A DNA stretch of 64,000 nucleotides, taken from NCBI RefSeq assembly GCF_023272795.1, contig NZ_CP096829.1, positions 620,001-684,000 on the forward strand, given 5' to 3'. The notes beneath the pieces were generated by a model. That model made no database searches, had not been told where the DNA came from, and was given only the letters and a program-made list of their open reading frames with translations. Of the stretch, positions 24,461 to 33,562 are shown piece after piece. This DNA comes from Flavobacterium humidisoli (GTDB lineage Bacteria > Bacteroidota > Bacteroidia > Flavobacteriales > Flavobacteriaceae). A program made the position numbers and the translations under genes. Position 1 is the first letter of the stretch. The number at the start of each line of letters is the position of its first letter.

Positions 24461-27217
24461 ATGAAATTCAATTTAAGATTTCTCTTTATTGCATTATTTA
24501 TCTGTACGATTTCGATCGCGCAAAACAAAGGTACGATTTCTGGAGTTCTGACTGACAAAGATATGAACAACGCATCGCTGCCATTTGCTAATGTTTTAGT
24601 TAAAGGTACAAATATTAGCGTAAATACGGACGTAGATGGAAAATATTCATTAAGCGTAAATCCTGGAAATTATACTTTAATCTTTAGTTTTTTAGGATAT
24701 GAATCTGTAGAAGCTCCTGTTGCTGTAAAAGCAAACGAAACTGTAACGGTTAATCAAGGGCTTTCAGCAGGAAGTTATACTCTTAAAGATGTAGTGGTTC
24801 AAGCTTCAACTGGAAGCAAACAAAAAGAATCTGCTTTACTTTTGGAACAAAAGAATGCTGTAGATATTAAACAATCTATTGGCGCGCAAGAGCTTTCTAG
24901 AAAAGGAGTTAGCGATGTTGCAGCTGCAGTTTCTAAAACTACTGGTATTACAAAACAGGAAGGTTCTGGAAATATTTTCGTAAGAGGTTTAGGCGATCGT
25001 TACAACTCTACAACAATGAACGGATTACCAATTCCGTCAAACGATCCTGAAAAGAAAAACATCAATCTTGAAATTTTCTCTACCGATATCTTAGAATATG
25101 TTTCTATTGACAAAGTTTACAGCAGTAAACTATATGGAGATTTTGCTGGAGGAAACGTAGATATCATTTCTAAAGATTACAAAGGAAACGGATATTTTAA
25201 AATCGAAATGGGTTCTAATGTAAACACAAACGCATTAGCTGAAAAAGATTTTAAATTACAAAGAGGTATCAACAGCTTCGGATTTGATAATCCTTCAGTT
25301 CCAAACAACCCGCTTACTCAATACAACTACAACACTTTACAAATGGATGGAAAAAATCCGTTTGCTGGTTCGCTAGGGATATCAGGAGGAAAATCTTTTA
25401 ATGTTGGTGATGGTGGAAAATTAAGTTTTTTCGCTACAGCTAATTTTAGCAACGAATACAACTCTATTCGTAACGCTACTGCAAAAGGTGGTGTAAACGG
25501 TGCTGGAGTTGCAAACAAAGATTTCTACTCGTATACTGACATGGGTTACCAAACAAACTCTACAGGTTTATTGAATGTGGGTTATAAAATTAACTCTGAT
25601 AACAAAGTAAGCTTTAATACTGTTTACATTAATACTTCTTCTCAATCTAAAGAAGAATATGCTGGATACATTGTGGATCTTGCCAACAACGGAAATGGTT
25701 TAATTCGTCGTTTTAACTACGAGAAAAACAGTCTTTGGATCAACCAATTACTTGGAGATCACAAATTAAGCGACAGATCTAAATTAAACTGGGGAGCATC
25801 TTACAACATCATTGATGGTTCTATGCCAGATAGAGCACAAAATACTTTTAGAAACGAACCAACTGGTTATGTATTATCTTCTATCTCTAGACCAGACAAC
25901 CACAGATATTTTCAAAAGTTGAAAGAAGACGAATTAGCAGGTAATATTTCTGTAGATTACAAATTCAACAAAAATTCTGATGACGAATACAAAGGAAAAT
26001 TCACATTAGGAGCAAGCGGAAGAATTAAAAACAGAAACTTTGAGGCTTCTCAATTTAATTTCTTATCTCAGCCAGGTTATACCAACACAATTGTTGATCC
26101 AAATAACTTAGATTTATTCTACAACGAAACAAACTTAAACAACGGATACTTCAACATTTCTACTTTTAGAGGAAACTCTCAAGTATCAAATGCTTTAGAT
26201 CCTCAAACTTATGATGGTAAACAAACAATCTTTGGAGGTTACTTAAACACAGAATACAAATTCAATCCAAAATTAACAGCCGTTTTAGGTTTACGTGCAG
26301 AATCAATTGTTCAAAATGTAGATTGGAACACTCAATTAGGAGATGTTGGAAGCGATGAGTTAAGCAAAGTAGCATTCTTGCCAAGCTTAACAATGAAATA
26401 TGAATTGAACGAAAAACAAAATTTACGTTTAGGTTTCAGTAAAACATATACATTGCCTCAATTTAAAGAAAGAGCATTATTTGTTTACGAAGAAGTATTA
26501 CAAGTAAAAGTGGGTAACCCTTACTTATATGAATCTGATGATTACAACTTAGATCTTAAATGGGAAATGTTCCCAACTAGTGACGAGTTAATTTCATTCA
26601 CTGCTTTTGGAAAGTACATTCTTAACCCAATGAACGAAGTTACAATTGCTTCTTCTTCTAATGATATCTCTTACATTAACACAGGAGATTATGGATATGT
26701 AGCCGGAGCTGAAGTAGAATACCGTAAAATGCTTTTCAATTTTGACGAAGTAAATGCAAAAAAATTATCTGCTGGTATTAACGCATCTTACTTACATACA
26801 AGTCAAGAGTTAAACTCAGACAAAGTTGATAGAGAAACAGACTACCAAGTTGTATTTACAAACTCTAAAAGCCAATTTACTGGAGCTTCAGATTTATTGC
26901 TAAACGCTGACCTTTCTTACTTAGCAGAATGGGAAAATGATAGAAGTTTAAACACAACCGTTGCTTATACTTATTTCTCAGATCGTATCAACGCAATAGG
27001 AACAAACGGAAGAGGAGACTTAGTTGACAAAGCTTTTGGTTCATTAGATTTTATTGCTAAATCTAAATTAAACAAAAACTTAGGATTAGATTTCGTAGTA
27101 AAAAACATTCTTGATCCAAAAATCAATAGAGTCCAAGAAAATGCTTCTGGAGATGTGAATGTATTATCATATAAAAAAGGATTAGGATTAAGCTTCAAAC
27201 TTAATTACACTTTCTAA
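24461..27217 (+). CDS. TonB-dependent receptor, probably of the phosphate-type regulon
   Basis: A 918-residue outer-membrane receptor. It has a signal peptide (1-20, ending SIAQ), a carboxypeptidase-regulatory-like domain (about 24-105), a plug (about 110-240, with GVSDVAAAVSKTTGITKQEG and IFVRGLGDRYNSTTMNG) and a C-terminal barrel ending KLNYTF. It is divergent from the PhoB-like regulator and carries three phased boxes in its promoter. The following lipoprotein gene has a related box. Codon use in the second half is strongly biased to a few codons (AAC, TTA, GGA), suggesting high expression when induced. The likely cargo is a phosphorus compound; this is inference from context. Confidence 0.92.
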   Translation: MKFNLRFLFIALFICTISIAQNKGTISGVLTDKDMNNASLPFANVLVKGTNISVNTDVDGKYSLSVNPGNYTLIFSFLGYESVEAPVAVKANETVTVNQGLSAGSYTLKDVVVQASTGSKQKESALLLEQKNAVDIKQSIGAQELSRKGVSDVAAAVSKTTGITKQEGSGNIFVRGLGDRYNSTTMNGLPIPSNDPEKKNINLEIFSTDILEYVSIDKVYSSKLYGDFAGGNVDIISKDYKGNGYFKIEMGSNVNTNALAEKDFKLQRGINSFGFDNPSVPNNPLTQYNYNTLQMDGKNPFAGSLGISGGKSFNVGDGGKLSFFATANFSNEYNSIRNATAKGGVNGAGVANKDFYSYTDMGYQTNSTGLLNVGYKINSDNKVSFNTVYINTSSQSKEEYAGYIVDLANNGNGLIRRFNYEKNSLWINQLLGDHKLSDRSKLNWGASYNIIDGSMPDRAQNTFRNEPTGYVLSSISRPDNHRYFQKLKEDELAGNISVDYKFNKNSDDEYKGKFTLGASGRIKNRNFEASQFNFLSQPGYTNTIVDPNNLDLFYNETNLNNGYFNISTFRGNSQVSNALDPQTYDGKQTIFGGYLNTEYKFNPKLTAVLGLRAESIVQNVDWNTQLGDVGSDELSKVAFLPSLTMKYELNEKQNLRLGFSKTYTLPQFKERALFVYEEVLQVKVGNPYLYESDDYNLDLKWEMFPTSDELISFTAFGKYILNPMNEVTIASSSNDISYINTGDYGYVAGAEVEYRKMLFNFDEVNAKKLSAGINASYLHTSQELNSDKVDRETDYQVVFTNSKSQFTGASDLLLNADLSYLAEWENDRSLNTTVAYTYFSDRINAIGTNGRGDLVDKAFGSLDFIAKSKLNKNLGLDFVVKNILDPKINRVQENASGDVNVLSYKKGLGLSFKLNYTF

Positions 27218-27242
27218 TCTAATACAAGAAACAGTTATAGAT

Positions 27243-27273
27243 AAGAGGTCAGTTTAACAACTGGCCTCTTTTT
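27243..27273 (+). terminator. Intrinsic terminator of the TonB receptor
   Basis: Stem AAGAGGTCAGTT (27243-27254) / AACTGGCCTCTT (27259-27270), one mismatch, then a T run. The lipoprotein gene therefore needs its own promoter, which is found at 27395-27428. Confidence 0.85.
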
Positions 27274-27394
27274 ATTTCTACTATATAAAAACACGCAGGT
27301 TCTGGGCTTGCAAAAGCAGTTCATTTTCAATTTACAAACCTAACATTTACTTAATATTAAATACGGTTTTTATTAAACTAACAATCACGGTTTC

Positions 27395-27428
27395 TTAACA
27401 TCTAAAAAAGATTTCTATTCCATCTTTG
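27395..27428 (+). promoter_or_regulatory. Lipoprotein promoter with single pho-box-like hexamer
   Basis: TTAACA (27395-27400) is 20 nt before the -7-like CATCTTTG (27421-27428). That is the same distance as the middle hexamer in the porin and TonB receptor promoters. A further CTAACA is at 27378. The flanking hexamer positions are not conserved here. Confidence 0.55.
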
Positions 27429-27464
27429 CCTCAAGAAATTAAACACAAAAATTACAACACAATT

Positions 27465-28646
27465 ATGAAAAACTCAATTGTAAAATTAATTGGAATTGTC
27501 ACTTTATCTGCAGGTTTAATGACAAGCTGCTCTAGTGACGACAACAACAAACCATCATCTTCATTTGTTGTTAACGCAAATGATTTTAAAGGAACAATTA
27601 CTGACGGAGAAGTAGTTCTTGATGCAGGAACAACTTACAAACTAACAGGAAAAATTCAAGTTAACTCTGGCGCTACTCTTACTATTCCTGCTGGAACAGT
27701 AATTCAAGGAGTTGGAGGTACATCTGCTTATATCGCAATCGCACAAGGAGGTAAAATCAACGTAAACGGAACAGCTGCAAAACCTGTTATCATGACATCT
27801 GGTTTAGCTACTAAAGCTCCTGGAGACTGGGGTGGATTAGTAATCTGTGGAAAAGCTCCAATCAACCGTACATCTGGCGGTACAGGAACTGCTCAATCTG
27901 AAGTTGCTGACTTAACTTATGGTGGAACTGTTGCTAATGATAACTCTGGAGTTATTAAATTCTTAAGAATCGAGTACGCTGGTGCTGCATTCAACACAGA
28001 AAAAGAATTCAACGCACTTTCTTTCTTCGGAGTTGGTTCAGGTACAGTTGTTGAAAACGTACAAGCTTTCCACGGTTCTGATGACGGATTCGAATTCTTC
28101 GGTGGAACTGTAAATACTTCTAACTTAGTTGCTATTGGTAACGAAGATGATCAATTTGACTGGACTGAAGGATGGTCTGGAACTAACACTAACTGGTATG
28201 GTAAATTAGCTTTCGGAAAAGGAAACAGAGGAATTGAAGCTGATAACTTCGAATTAGGATATGCTAATACTCCAATCGCTAACCCAACAATCACTAACAT
28301 GACTCTTGTTGGACCTGGAAGCGCTGCAGATGCAACTGTTTACACTGAAAACCAAGGTATCAAATTCAGAAGAGGAACTAAAGGTCAAGTTTCTAACGTA
28401 GTTTTAAGCGGATGGAAAACTGGTATCGATGTTGAAAACGATGAGACTATCGCTTTCGTACCATCAGCTTTAAAAGTTTCAAACGTACTTTACGTTGCTG
28501 ATGTACCTACAAAAACTAAAGGAAAGAAAACAGACGGAACTTCTGCTGACGTAGCTGCTGTATCAGTAGAATCTGCTACTGCAACTGGAGCTGGAGCTGG
28601 TGTTGCTCAACCAACATGGGCTGCTGGATGGACAGTAGGTTTCTAA
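27465..28646 (+). CDS. Surface lipoprotein with right-handed beta-helix-like repeats
   Basis: A 393-residue protein with a lipobox ending at Cys22 (LMTSCSSD), a short linker, and a glycine- and asparagine-rich body of short beta-strands (VNSGATLTIPAGTVIQG, GKINVNGTAAKPVIMTSG, GTVVENVQAFHGSDDGFEFFGG). This pattern points to a right-handed parallel beta-helix. SCSSD after the lipobox fits a surface-exported lipoprotein. Codon use is very biased, implying abundant protein. It is paired with the TonB receptor and a related promoter box, so it may bind the substrate that the receptor imports; no enzymatic motif is visible. ATG 27465 is used instead of an upstream TTG. Confidence 0.82.
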   Translation: MKNSIVKLIGIVTLSAGLMTSCSSDDNNKPSSSFVVNANDFKGTITDGEVVLDAGTTYKLTGKIQVNSGATLTIPAGTVIQGVGGTSAYIAIAQGGKINVNGTAAKPVIMTSGLATKAPGDWGGLVICGKAPINRTSGGTGTAQSEVADLTYGGTVANDNSGVIKFLRIEYAGAAFNTEKEFNALSFFGVGSGTVVENVQAFHGSDDGFEFFGGTVNTSNLVAIGNEDDQFDWTEGWSGTNTNWYGKLAFGKGNRGIEADNFELGYANTPIANPTITNMTLVGPGSAADATVYTENQGIKFRRGTKGQVSNVVLSGWKTGIDVENDETIAFVPSALKVSNVLYVADVPTKTKGKKTDGTSADVAAVSVESATATGAGAGVAQPTWAAGWTVGF

Positions 28647-28670
28647 TCTCTTCGAATACATAATGTTAAA

Positions 28671-28700
28671 AACATCCTAAATATTTAGGATGTTTTTTTT
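28671..28700 (+). terminator. Intrinsic terminator after the beta-helix lipoprotein
   Basis: Stem AACATCCTAAA / TTTAGGATGTT (28671-28694) with a 2-nt loop, followed by a run of T. Confidence 0.85.
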
Positions 28701-28753
28701 TGGCGTACTTTTTGTATTTTTTTTTGTATATTTACATTAATCAAATACATGCG

Positions 28754-29092
28754 ATGGCAAAAAACTACTTTTATATTACTTTCTTATTGGCATTTTTCTT
28801 CACTGTTAGCGTTTCAGCTCAGGACAGCAAGCAATTACCAAAAACTCAAGAATCTACTTCTATCGAGGGTCTTAGCCTGTATCCTAATCCAGTAACAAAC
28901 GGAAAAGTCTATATCTCATCTAAAAACGATTTAGAGAAAGAAATTATTGTGTTTGACATCTTAGGAAAAAAAGTATTGCAAGCACATTTAGTATCACGAG
29001 AATTAAGTGTTTCCGAACTGCCACCCGGTGTTTATATCATTAAAATAAGTGAACAGAATGCATCGGCAACCCGAAAACTCATTATAAGATAA
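28754..29092 (+). CDS. Orphan T9SS type A sorting-domain protein
   Basis: A 112-residue protein that is little more than a signal peptide (1-23, ending VSAQ), a short linker (24-38) and a complete T9SS C-terminal domain: GLSLYPNPVTNGKVYI, then EIIVFDILGKKVL and LPPGVYIIKISEQ, ending RKLIIR. There is no cargo domain in front of the sorting signal, which is unusual because these domains normally direct large exoproteins to the cell surface. It may be a small exported factor or a remnant. ATG 28754 was chosen because the upstream extension runs into the preceding terminator. It follows the beta-helix lipoprotein on the same strand. Confidence 0.8.
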   Translation: MAKNYFYITFLLAFFFTVSVSAQDSKQLPKTQESTSIEGLSLYPNPVTNGKVYISSKNDLEKEIIVFDILGKKVLQAHLVSRELSVSELPPGVYIIKISEQNASATRKLIIR

Positions 29093-29116
29093 AAGCTCCT
29101 TTTGGAGCTTTTTTTT
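29091..29116 (+). terminator. Intrinsic terminator after the sorting-domain gene
   Basis: Perfect stem AAAAGCTCC (29091-29099) / GGAGCTTTT (29104-29112) overlapping the stop codon, followed by T. Confidence 0.85.
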
Positions 29117-29189
29117 GTTTACAGTATTCGATCCCAGTTCTCGGTTTACAAACTGCACCTGAAAACTGCGACTGAAAACCAAAAAATAA

Positions 29190-29197
29190 TATCTTTG
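29190..29197 (+). promoter_or_regulatory. -7 element TATCTTTG for the LuxE-like gene
   Basis: TATCTTTG lies 12 nt before the TTG chosen as start codon at 29210, giving a very short leader and excluding more upstream starts. Confidence 0.5.
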
Positions 29198-29209
29198 CAA
29201 AAAAAAGTT

Positions 29210-30190
29210 TTGATTACACCGAGCGATATCTTTACCATTTCAAGTCAGAAACAATTTGAAAAAATAGCATTAAAAGTGTTTCGTTTTCAGCACGAGAACA
29301 ACAAAGTTTATCGCGACTTTTGTGATTTTTTAAAAATCAATCCACAGCAGGTAAAATCACTCCAACAAATTCCATTTTTGCCCATTCAGTTTTTCAAAAG
29401 TCATGATGTAGTTTCTAATACAGATCCTATACAAGTAACTTTTACCAGCAGCGGAACAACTGGGATGATTACAAGTAGGCATTTAGTGACCGATATTTCC
29501 CTATATGAGGAAAGTTACCGCAAAGGATTTTCGCAATTTTACGGGAATATCGAAGATTACGTTGTTTTAGCTCTTTTGCCGTCTTATTTAGAACGCGAAG
29601 GCTCTTCGTTAATTTATATGGTAGAAGATTTAATAAAACTCTCCAATCAGCCTGAAAGCGGGTTTTATTTACACAATCATGAAGACCTAATCAAAAAACT
29701 TCTTGAATTGGACGAAGCGGGTCAAAATGTAATCTTAATTGGAGTTACATACGCTTTATTAGATTTGATTGAAAAACATCAATTCAACCTACAAAATACC
29801 ATTATTATGGAAACTGGAGGAATGAAAGGAAAACGCAAAGAAATGATTCGCGAAGAATTGCACGAAATACTTTGTAAAGGTTTCGGTGTTTCCTCTATTC
29901 ATTCCGAATATGGAATGACCGAACTTTTAGCGCAAGCATATTCTTTAGGCCAAGGTGTTTTTGAGTGTCCTACTTGGATGAACATTTTAGTTCGCGATCC
30001 CGAAGATGCTCTCACTTACGTGAAAGACGGAAAAACTGGAGGAATAAACGTAATTGATTTGGCCAATATCAATTCATGTTCTTTTATTGCTACACAAGAT
30101 CTAGGCAAAAAAAATCCCAACAACTCTTTTGAAGTATTGGGACGTTTTGATAATTCTGATATTCGTGGTTGCAATTTGATGGTTCTTTAA
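29210..30190 (+). CDS. LuxE-like acyl-protein synthetase
   Basis: A 326-residue adenylate-forming enzyme of the LuxE family, which activates fatty acids as acyl-AMP or transfers acyl groups. The ATP-binding loop is visible as VTFTSSGTTGMITSRHLV, with later IIMETGGMKGKRKEM and SEYGMTELLAQAYS typical of the superfamily. No in-frame ATG lies near the conserved N-terminus (ITPSDIFTISSQKQFEKIALKVF), so a TTG at 29210 is proposed; the frame upstream is inside a terminator. No lux reductase genes are nearby. The acyl acceptor and pathway are unknown. It probably forms its own transcript. Confidence 0.8.
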   Translation: MITPSDIFTISSQKQFEKIALKVFRFQHENNKVYRDFCDFLKINPQQVKSLQQIPFLPIQFFKSHDVVSNTDPIQVTFTSSGTTGMITSRHLVTDISLYEESYRKGFSQFYGNIEDYVVLALLPSYLEREGSSLIYMVEDLIKLSNQPESGFYLHNHEDLIKKLLELDEAGQNVILIGVTYALLDLIEKHQFNLQNTIIMETGGMKGKRKEMIREELHEILCKGFGVSSIHSEYGMTELLAQAYSLGQGVFECPTWMNILVRDPEDALTYVKDGKTGGINVIDLANINSCSFIATQDLGKKNPNNSFEVLGRFDNSDIRGCNLMVL

Positions 30191-30317
30191 AATAGAACAT
30201 ATTTTTTTTAATGACACATTCGTAAGATTATACATAATTTATTAACTCATTGTTAATATAAAAAAAATACTACAATTATATTTAAAAGATATTTTTATTC
30301 AAATTTTAAATATAATT

Positions 30318-31964
30318 ATGATGAAAAAAATTACTTTCTTACTTATGCTTAGTTTTTTAAACTTAAAAGCATGGTCGCAAAACCCAAATTACAGATATCA
30401 TGAACTTCAAGATTTAGGCACTACCATAGAGTGGGCTATTTCTATTGAATGTACACATCATTTCCAGCCTCTAAGGGTCCTTGATGTCAATCTAAAACAA
30501 AATTTCAAATTAGAAGTTGGTAAAATTTATAAAGTAGATTTAGGATTACCTGCAAACTATGGAACACGATATTACAAAGTTACTTATGCTGGGGATTCAG
30601 GAGTTGACAAAGGAGATGAAATAGACACTCCTCCTAATTTCGGTTTACCAATAACCGATTTGTGCAATTCTTTATCTTGGAAATTTATTAGACCAATATT
30701 ATTAGGATCAACTCTACAAGAAGCGCAAAGTAACTACTGTACAAATTTAACAGCTAATAGTACGAGAGAAAAAGTAAATATTAAAATAACCCAATCATTA
30801 ATTATAGGCAGTGTTTACTTTATGGATTTTGGAAAGGGTGCAAATTACTACCTTATAGATGGGTCAAGTCCAGAAAATGGCGATGCTGACTATGAATTTG
30901 ATCCTACAATTGCCAACAGCGTCTTTTCTCCTACTACATTAAATTGTCCAAAACCAGATTTACAAGCTAACGCTGTAGATTGCGGGTCTGCAACAATGGC
31001 CACTGGAACAACTTTCACAGCAGTTTATTCTCTGAAAAACATCGGTGGCAGATCATTTTCACCATCTCACTGCTTAATTTACTTTTCTAAAGGCAATTCA
31101 ACTCTAAGTGCTGATGATATATTAATCAAAGATATCACCATTGACCCATTGAATCCTAGTGAAATTAAATATGGAACACCATCTATAACGATTCCTGCGA
31201 ATATTAGCGGTGGTATCTACTATGCAATTATGCAATTAGTTAATAGCGAAGAAACAAATACTAGCAATAATATCGTTTCGTCTACATCATCATTCATTAT
31301 TAACCAAACAACAACACCAGCAGGAAAACCAGATTTAGTTATTGATCCAACAAATACGATTATTTTTAGCAATTGTTTTGATTGCAGTGCAGCGCTTAGT
31401 GATTTAGGAAGCAAAAGACACACAATAAATAATCAGTCTGGAATTATCAATTTACAATCAATAACTATTAAAAATACAGGAAGCGCTACATCAACTCCTT
31501 CTACTCTTCAGTTTTATTTATCTTCAGACGGTGTTCTTGATTCGGCTGACATAAAATCTACTGCTAGCGCTATCTCAATACCTGCAATAAACGCAGGAGC
31601 GTCAATTTCTGTTTCTAAATCTATTTTCTCTTCTGATTTTGGTGGCCTAACAGTTACCGGAAATCGAAACATCCTTATTTCAGTTGACGATTCTAAAACA
31701 AATACAGAATCAAATGAAAATAACAACATAATACCTATACCTGTAACTTTCGTTAACCCTTTTGCGAGAACAGCACAATCAAGTTCAGAAACTGAAGAAA
31801 TTACTCAGCCTTACTCTATCAATGTTTACAATTTTGATGGACAAAAAGTATTAACTAAAGAAGTTACTTCTAAAGAAGAAGAGGACAAATCTCTTGATTC
31901 TTTAAAAACTGGAATTTACATCATCAAATCAAAAGGTGAGACTCGAAAAGTTCTAAAAAAATAA
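30318..31964 (+). CDS. CARDB-repeat surface protein with T9SS-like C-terminal domain
   Basis: A 548-residue secreted protein with a signal peptide (1-21, ending AWSQ) and an N-terminal region of unknown fold (22-215) containing two Cys-flanked repeats (PITDLCNSLSWKF and SNYCTNLTANST). Two CARDB-type adhesion modules follow (about 220-335 and 345-480), each with the TNTSNN / TNTESNENNN motif typical of the module end. The C-terminal tail has a T9SS type A-like end (INVYNFDGQKVLTKEV, LKTGIYIIKSKGETRKVLKK) but lacks the usual YPNP motif. It is likely exported to the surface by T9SS, perhaps as an adhesin. A second ATG one codon later is possible. Confidence 0.8.
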   Translation: MMKKITFLLMLSFLNLKAWSQNPNYRYHELQDLGTTIEWAISIECTHHFQPLRVLDVNLKQNFKLEVGKIYKVDLGLPANYGTRYYKVTYAGDSGVDKGDEIDTPPNFGLPITDLCNSLSWKFIRPILLGSTLQEAQSNYCTNLTANSTREKVNIKITQSLIIGSVYFMDFGKGANYYLIDGSSPENGDADYEFDPTIANSVFSPTTLNCPKPDLQANAVDCGSATMATGTTFTAVYSLKNIGGRSFSPSHCLIYFSKGNSTLSADDILIKDITIDPLNPSEIKYGTPSITIPANISGGIYYAIMQLVNSEETNTSNNIVSSTSSFIINQTTTPAGKPDLVIDPTNTIIFSNCFDCSAALSDLGSKRHTINNQSGIINLQSITIKNTGSATSTPSTLQFYLSSDGVLDSADIKSTASAISIPAINAGASISVSKSIFSSDFGGLTVTGNRNILISVDDSKTNTESNENNNIIPIPVTFVNPFARTAQSSSETEEITQPYSINVYNFDGQKVLTKEVTSKEEEDKSLDSLKTGIYIIKSKGETRKVLKK

Positions 31965-31984
31965 ATCTTACTTATTATAAAAAG

Positions 31985-32016
31985 AAAGGCATCCTGTTTT
32001 GTAGGATGCCTTTTTT
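31985..32016 (+). terminator. Intrinsic terminator of the CARDB protein gene
   Basis: Stem AAAGGCATCCT / AGGATGCCTTT (31985-31995 with 32003-32013), loop of 7 nt, followed by T. It separates convergent genes. Confidence 0.85.
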
Positions 32017-32047
32017 ATTTCAAATTAAAAATATTTTGTTTTCGAAG

Positions 32048-33343
32048 TTATACAACACGAATAACAAAATAATTTTTCTTTCCGCTTTGTAATAATACAA
32101 ACTGATCGTTAATTAAATCATTTGCCGTTAAAACGAAATCTTCTTTTATTTTCTCTCTGTTTACAGAAATTGAGTTTGCTGTTAAAGCTCTTCTTGCTTC
32201 TCCGTTTGATTTAAAAAAACCTGTTTTTTCATTTAAAACAGTAATAATTTCCAATCCATTTTCTAAATCTGCTTTTGCGATTTCAGCTTGAGGAACTCCG
32301 TCAAAAACTTCTAAGAAAGTTTTTTCATCCAATTTTTTTAAATCTTCAGCAGTAGAACTTCCAAACAAAATATTTGAAGCTTGAATTGCTTTCTCTAAAG
32401 CCTCTTTCCCATGTACAAAAGCTGTAATTTCTTCTGCTAATTTTTTCTGTAAAATCCATAAATGTGGCGCTTGATCATGCTCTTCAATTAAAGCATCTAT
32501 TAGATCTTTATCTAAAAAAGTAAAGATTTTAATATATTTCTTCGCGTCAATATCAGTTACTTTCAGCCAAAATTGGTAAAATGCATAAACAGAAGTTTTA
32601 TCAGCGTCTAACCAAACATTTCCTCCTTCAGATTTCCCAAATTTAGATCCGTCTGCTTTTGTAATCAAAGGAGTTGTCAAAGCATAAGCCTTTGCATTCT
32701 CACCTCCCATTCTGCGCACTAATTCTGTACCTGTGGTAATATTACCCCATTGGTCAGAACCTCCCATTTGTAGAATACAGTTGTTGTTTTTATATAAATG
32801 ATAAAAATCGTAACCTTGAATTAATTGGTATGTAAACTCTGTAAAAGACATTCCTTCACCTTCTCCGCTAAATCTCTTTTTTACAGAATCTTTAGCCATC
32901 ATGTAATTTACAGTGATTCTTTTTCCAACTTCACGTGCAAAATCAATAAAAGAGAATTCTTTCATCCAATCGTAGTTATTCACCATTACTGGCGCATTTG
33001 CTTCGGTTGAATTAAAATCCAAGAAACGAGACAAAACACTTTTGATTCCAGCTACGTTTTTAGCCAGAGCTACTTCATCAAGCAAGTTTCTTTCATCAGA
33101 TTTACCAGAAGGGTCACCAATCATTCCTGTTGCCCCACCTACTAAAGCAATCGGTCTGTGTCCGAAATTCTTTAGATGAACCAATAAAATAATCTGAACC
33201 ATACTTCCGATGTGCAGTGAATCTGCCGTTGGATCAAAACCGATATAGGCAGTGGTAGCTTCTTTTAGCAATTGTTCTTCCGTTCCAGGCATACTATCAT
33301 GGTATAACCCTCGCCATTTTAATTCTTCAACTAGATTCTTCAT
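32048..33343 (-). CDS. tyrS: Tyrosyl-tRNA synthetase
   Basis: Charges tRNA-Tyr. The 431-residue class I synthetase has the HIGH-type motif DSLHIGSMVQ (His44), the tyrosine-recognition region with QLIQGYDFYHLY, MGGSDQWGNITTG, and the KMSKS-type loop SKFGKSEGG. The C-terminal S4 RNA-binding domain (about 360-431) carries NGEARRALTANSISVN. Length is normal. ATG 33343 (MKNLVEELKWRG) is chosen; an extension upstream overlaps the promoter. Confidence 0.97.
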   Translation of the reverse strand: MKNLVEELKWRGLYHDSMPGTEEQLLKEATTAYIGFDPTADSLHIGSMVQIILLVHLKNFGHRPIALVGGATGMIGDPSGKSDERNLLDEVALAKNVAGIKSVLSRFLDFNSTEANAPVMVNNYDWMKEFSFIDFAREVGKRITVNYMMAKDSVKKRFSGEGEGMSFTEFTYQLIQGYDFYHLYKNNNCILQMGGSDQWGNITTGTELVRRMGGENAKAYALTTPLITKADGSKFGKSEGGNVWLDADKTSVYAFYQFWLKVTDIDAKKYIKIFTFLDKDLIDALIEEHDQAPHLWILQKKLAEEITAFVHGKEALEKAIQASNILFGSSTAEDLKKLDEKTFLEVFDGVPQAEIAKADLENGLEIITVLNEKTGFFKSNGEARRALTANSISVNREKIKEDFVLTANDLINDQFVLLQSGKKNYFVIRVV

Positions 33344-33361
33344 TTTTTTAAATAATTTGCG

Positions 33362-33392
33362 CAAATATAAGGATTGTGAATTGCAATATCAA
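33362..33392 (-). promoter_or_regulatory. Promoter of tyrS (TTG-N20-TATATTTG)
   Basis: On the minus strand TTG (33390-33392) and TATATTTG (33362-33369) are separated by 20 nt, 18 nt upstream of the ATG. Confidence 0.6.
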
Positions 33393-33402
33393 AACGGTTT
33401 GC

Positions 33403-33426
33403 CACAAAGGCACTAAGACACAAAGT
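33403..33426. repeat. Three CACWAAGN octamers
   Basis: CACAAAGG, CACTAAGA and CACAAAGT lie head to tail at 33403, 33411 and 33419, exactly 8 nt apart. They are part of the dispersed 8-nt-period family. Confidence 0.65.
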
Positions 33427-33562
33427 TTTTTATTTCCATAAAATTTAATCATTTAAACAAAGGATATATTAAATACATCTATTAAATAAATTAGTTTACG
33501 GAAACCCGTAAAGATGCATATAGTTTTTTTCTTAGTTTCGCCTCCCAAAAAAACTACTAATA

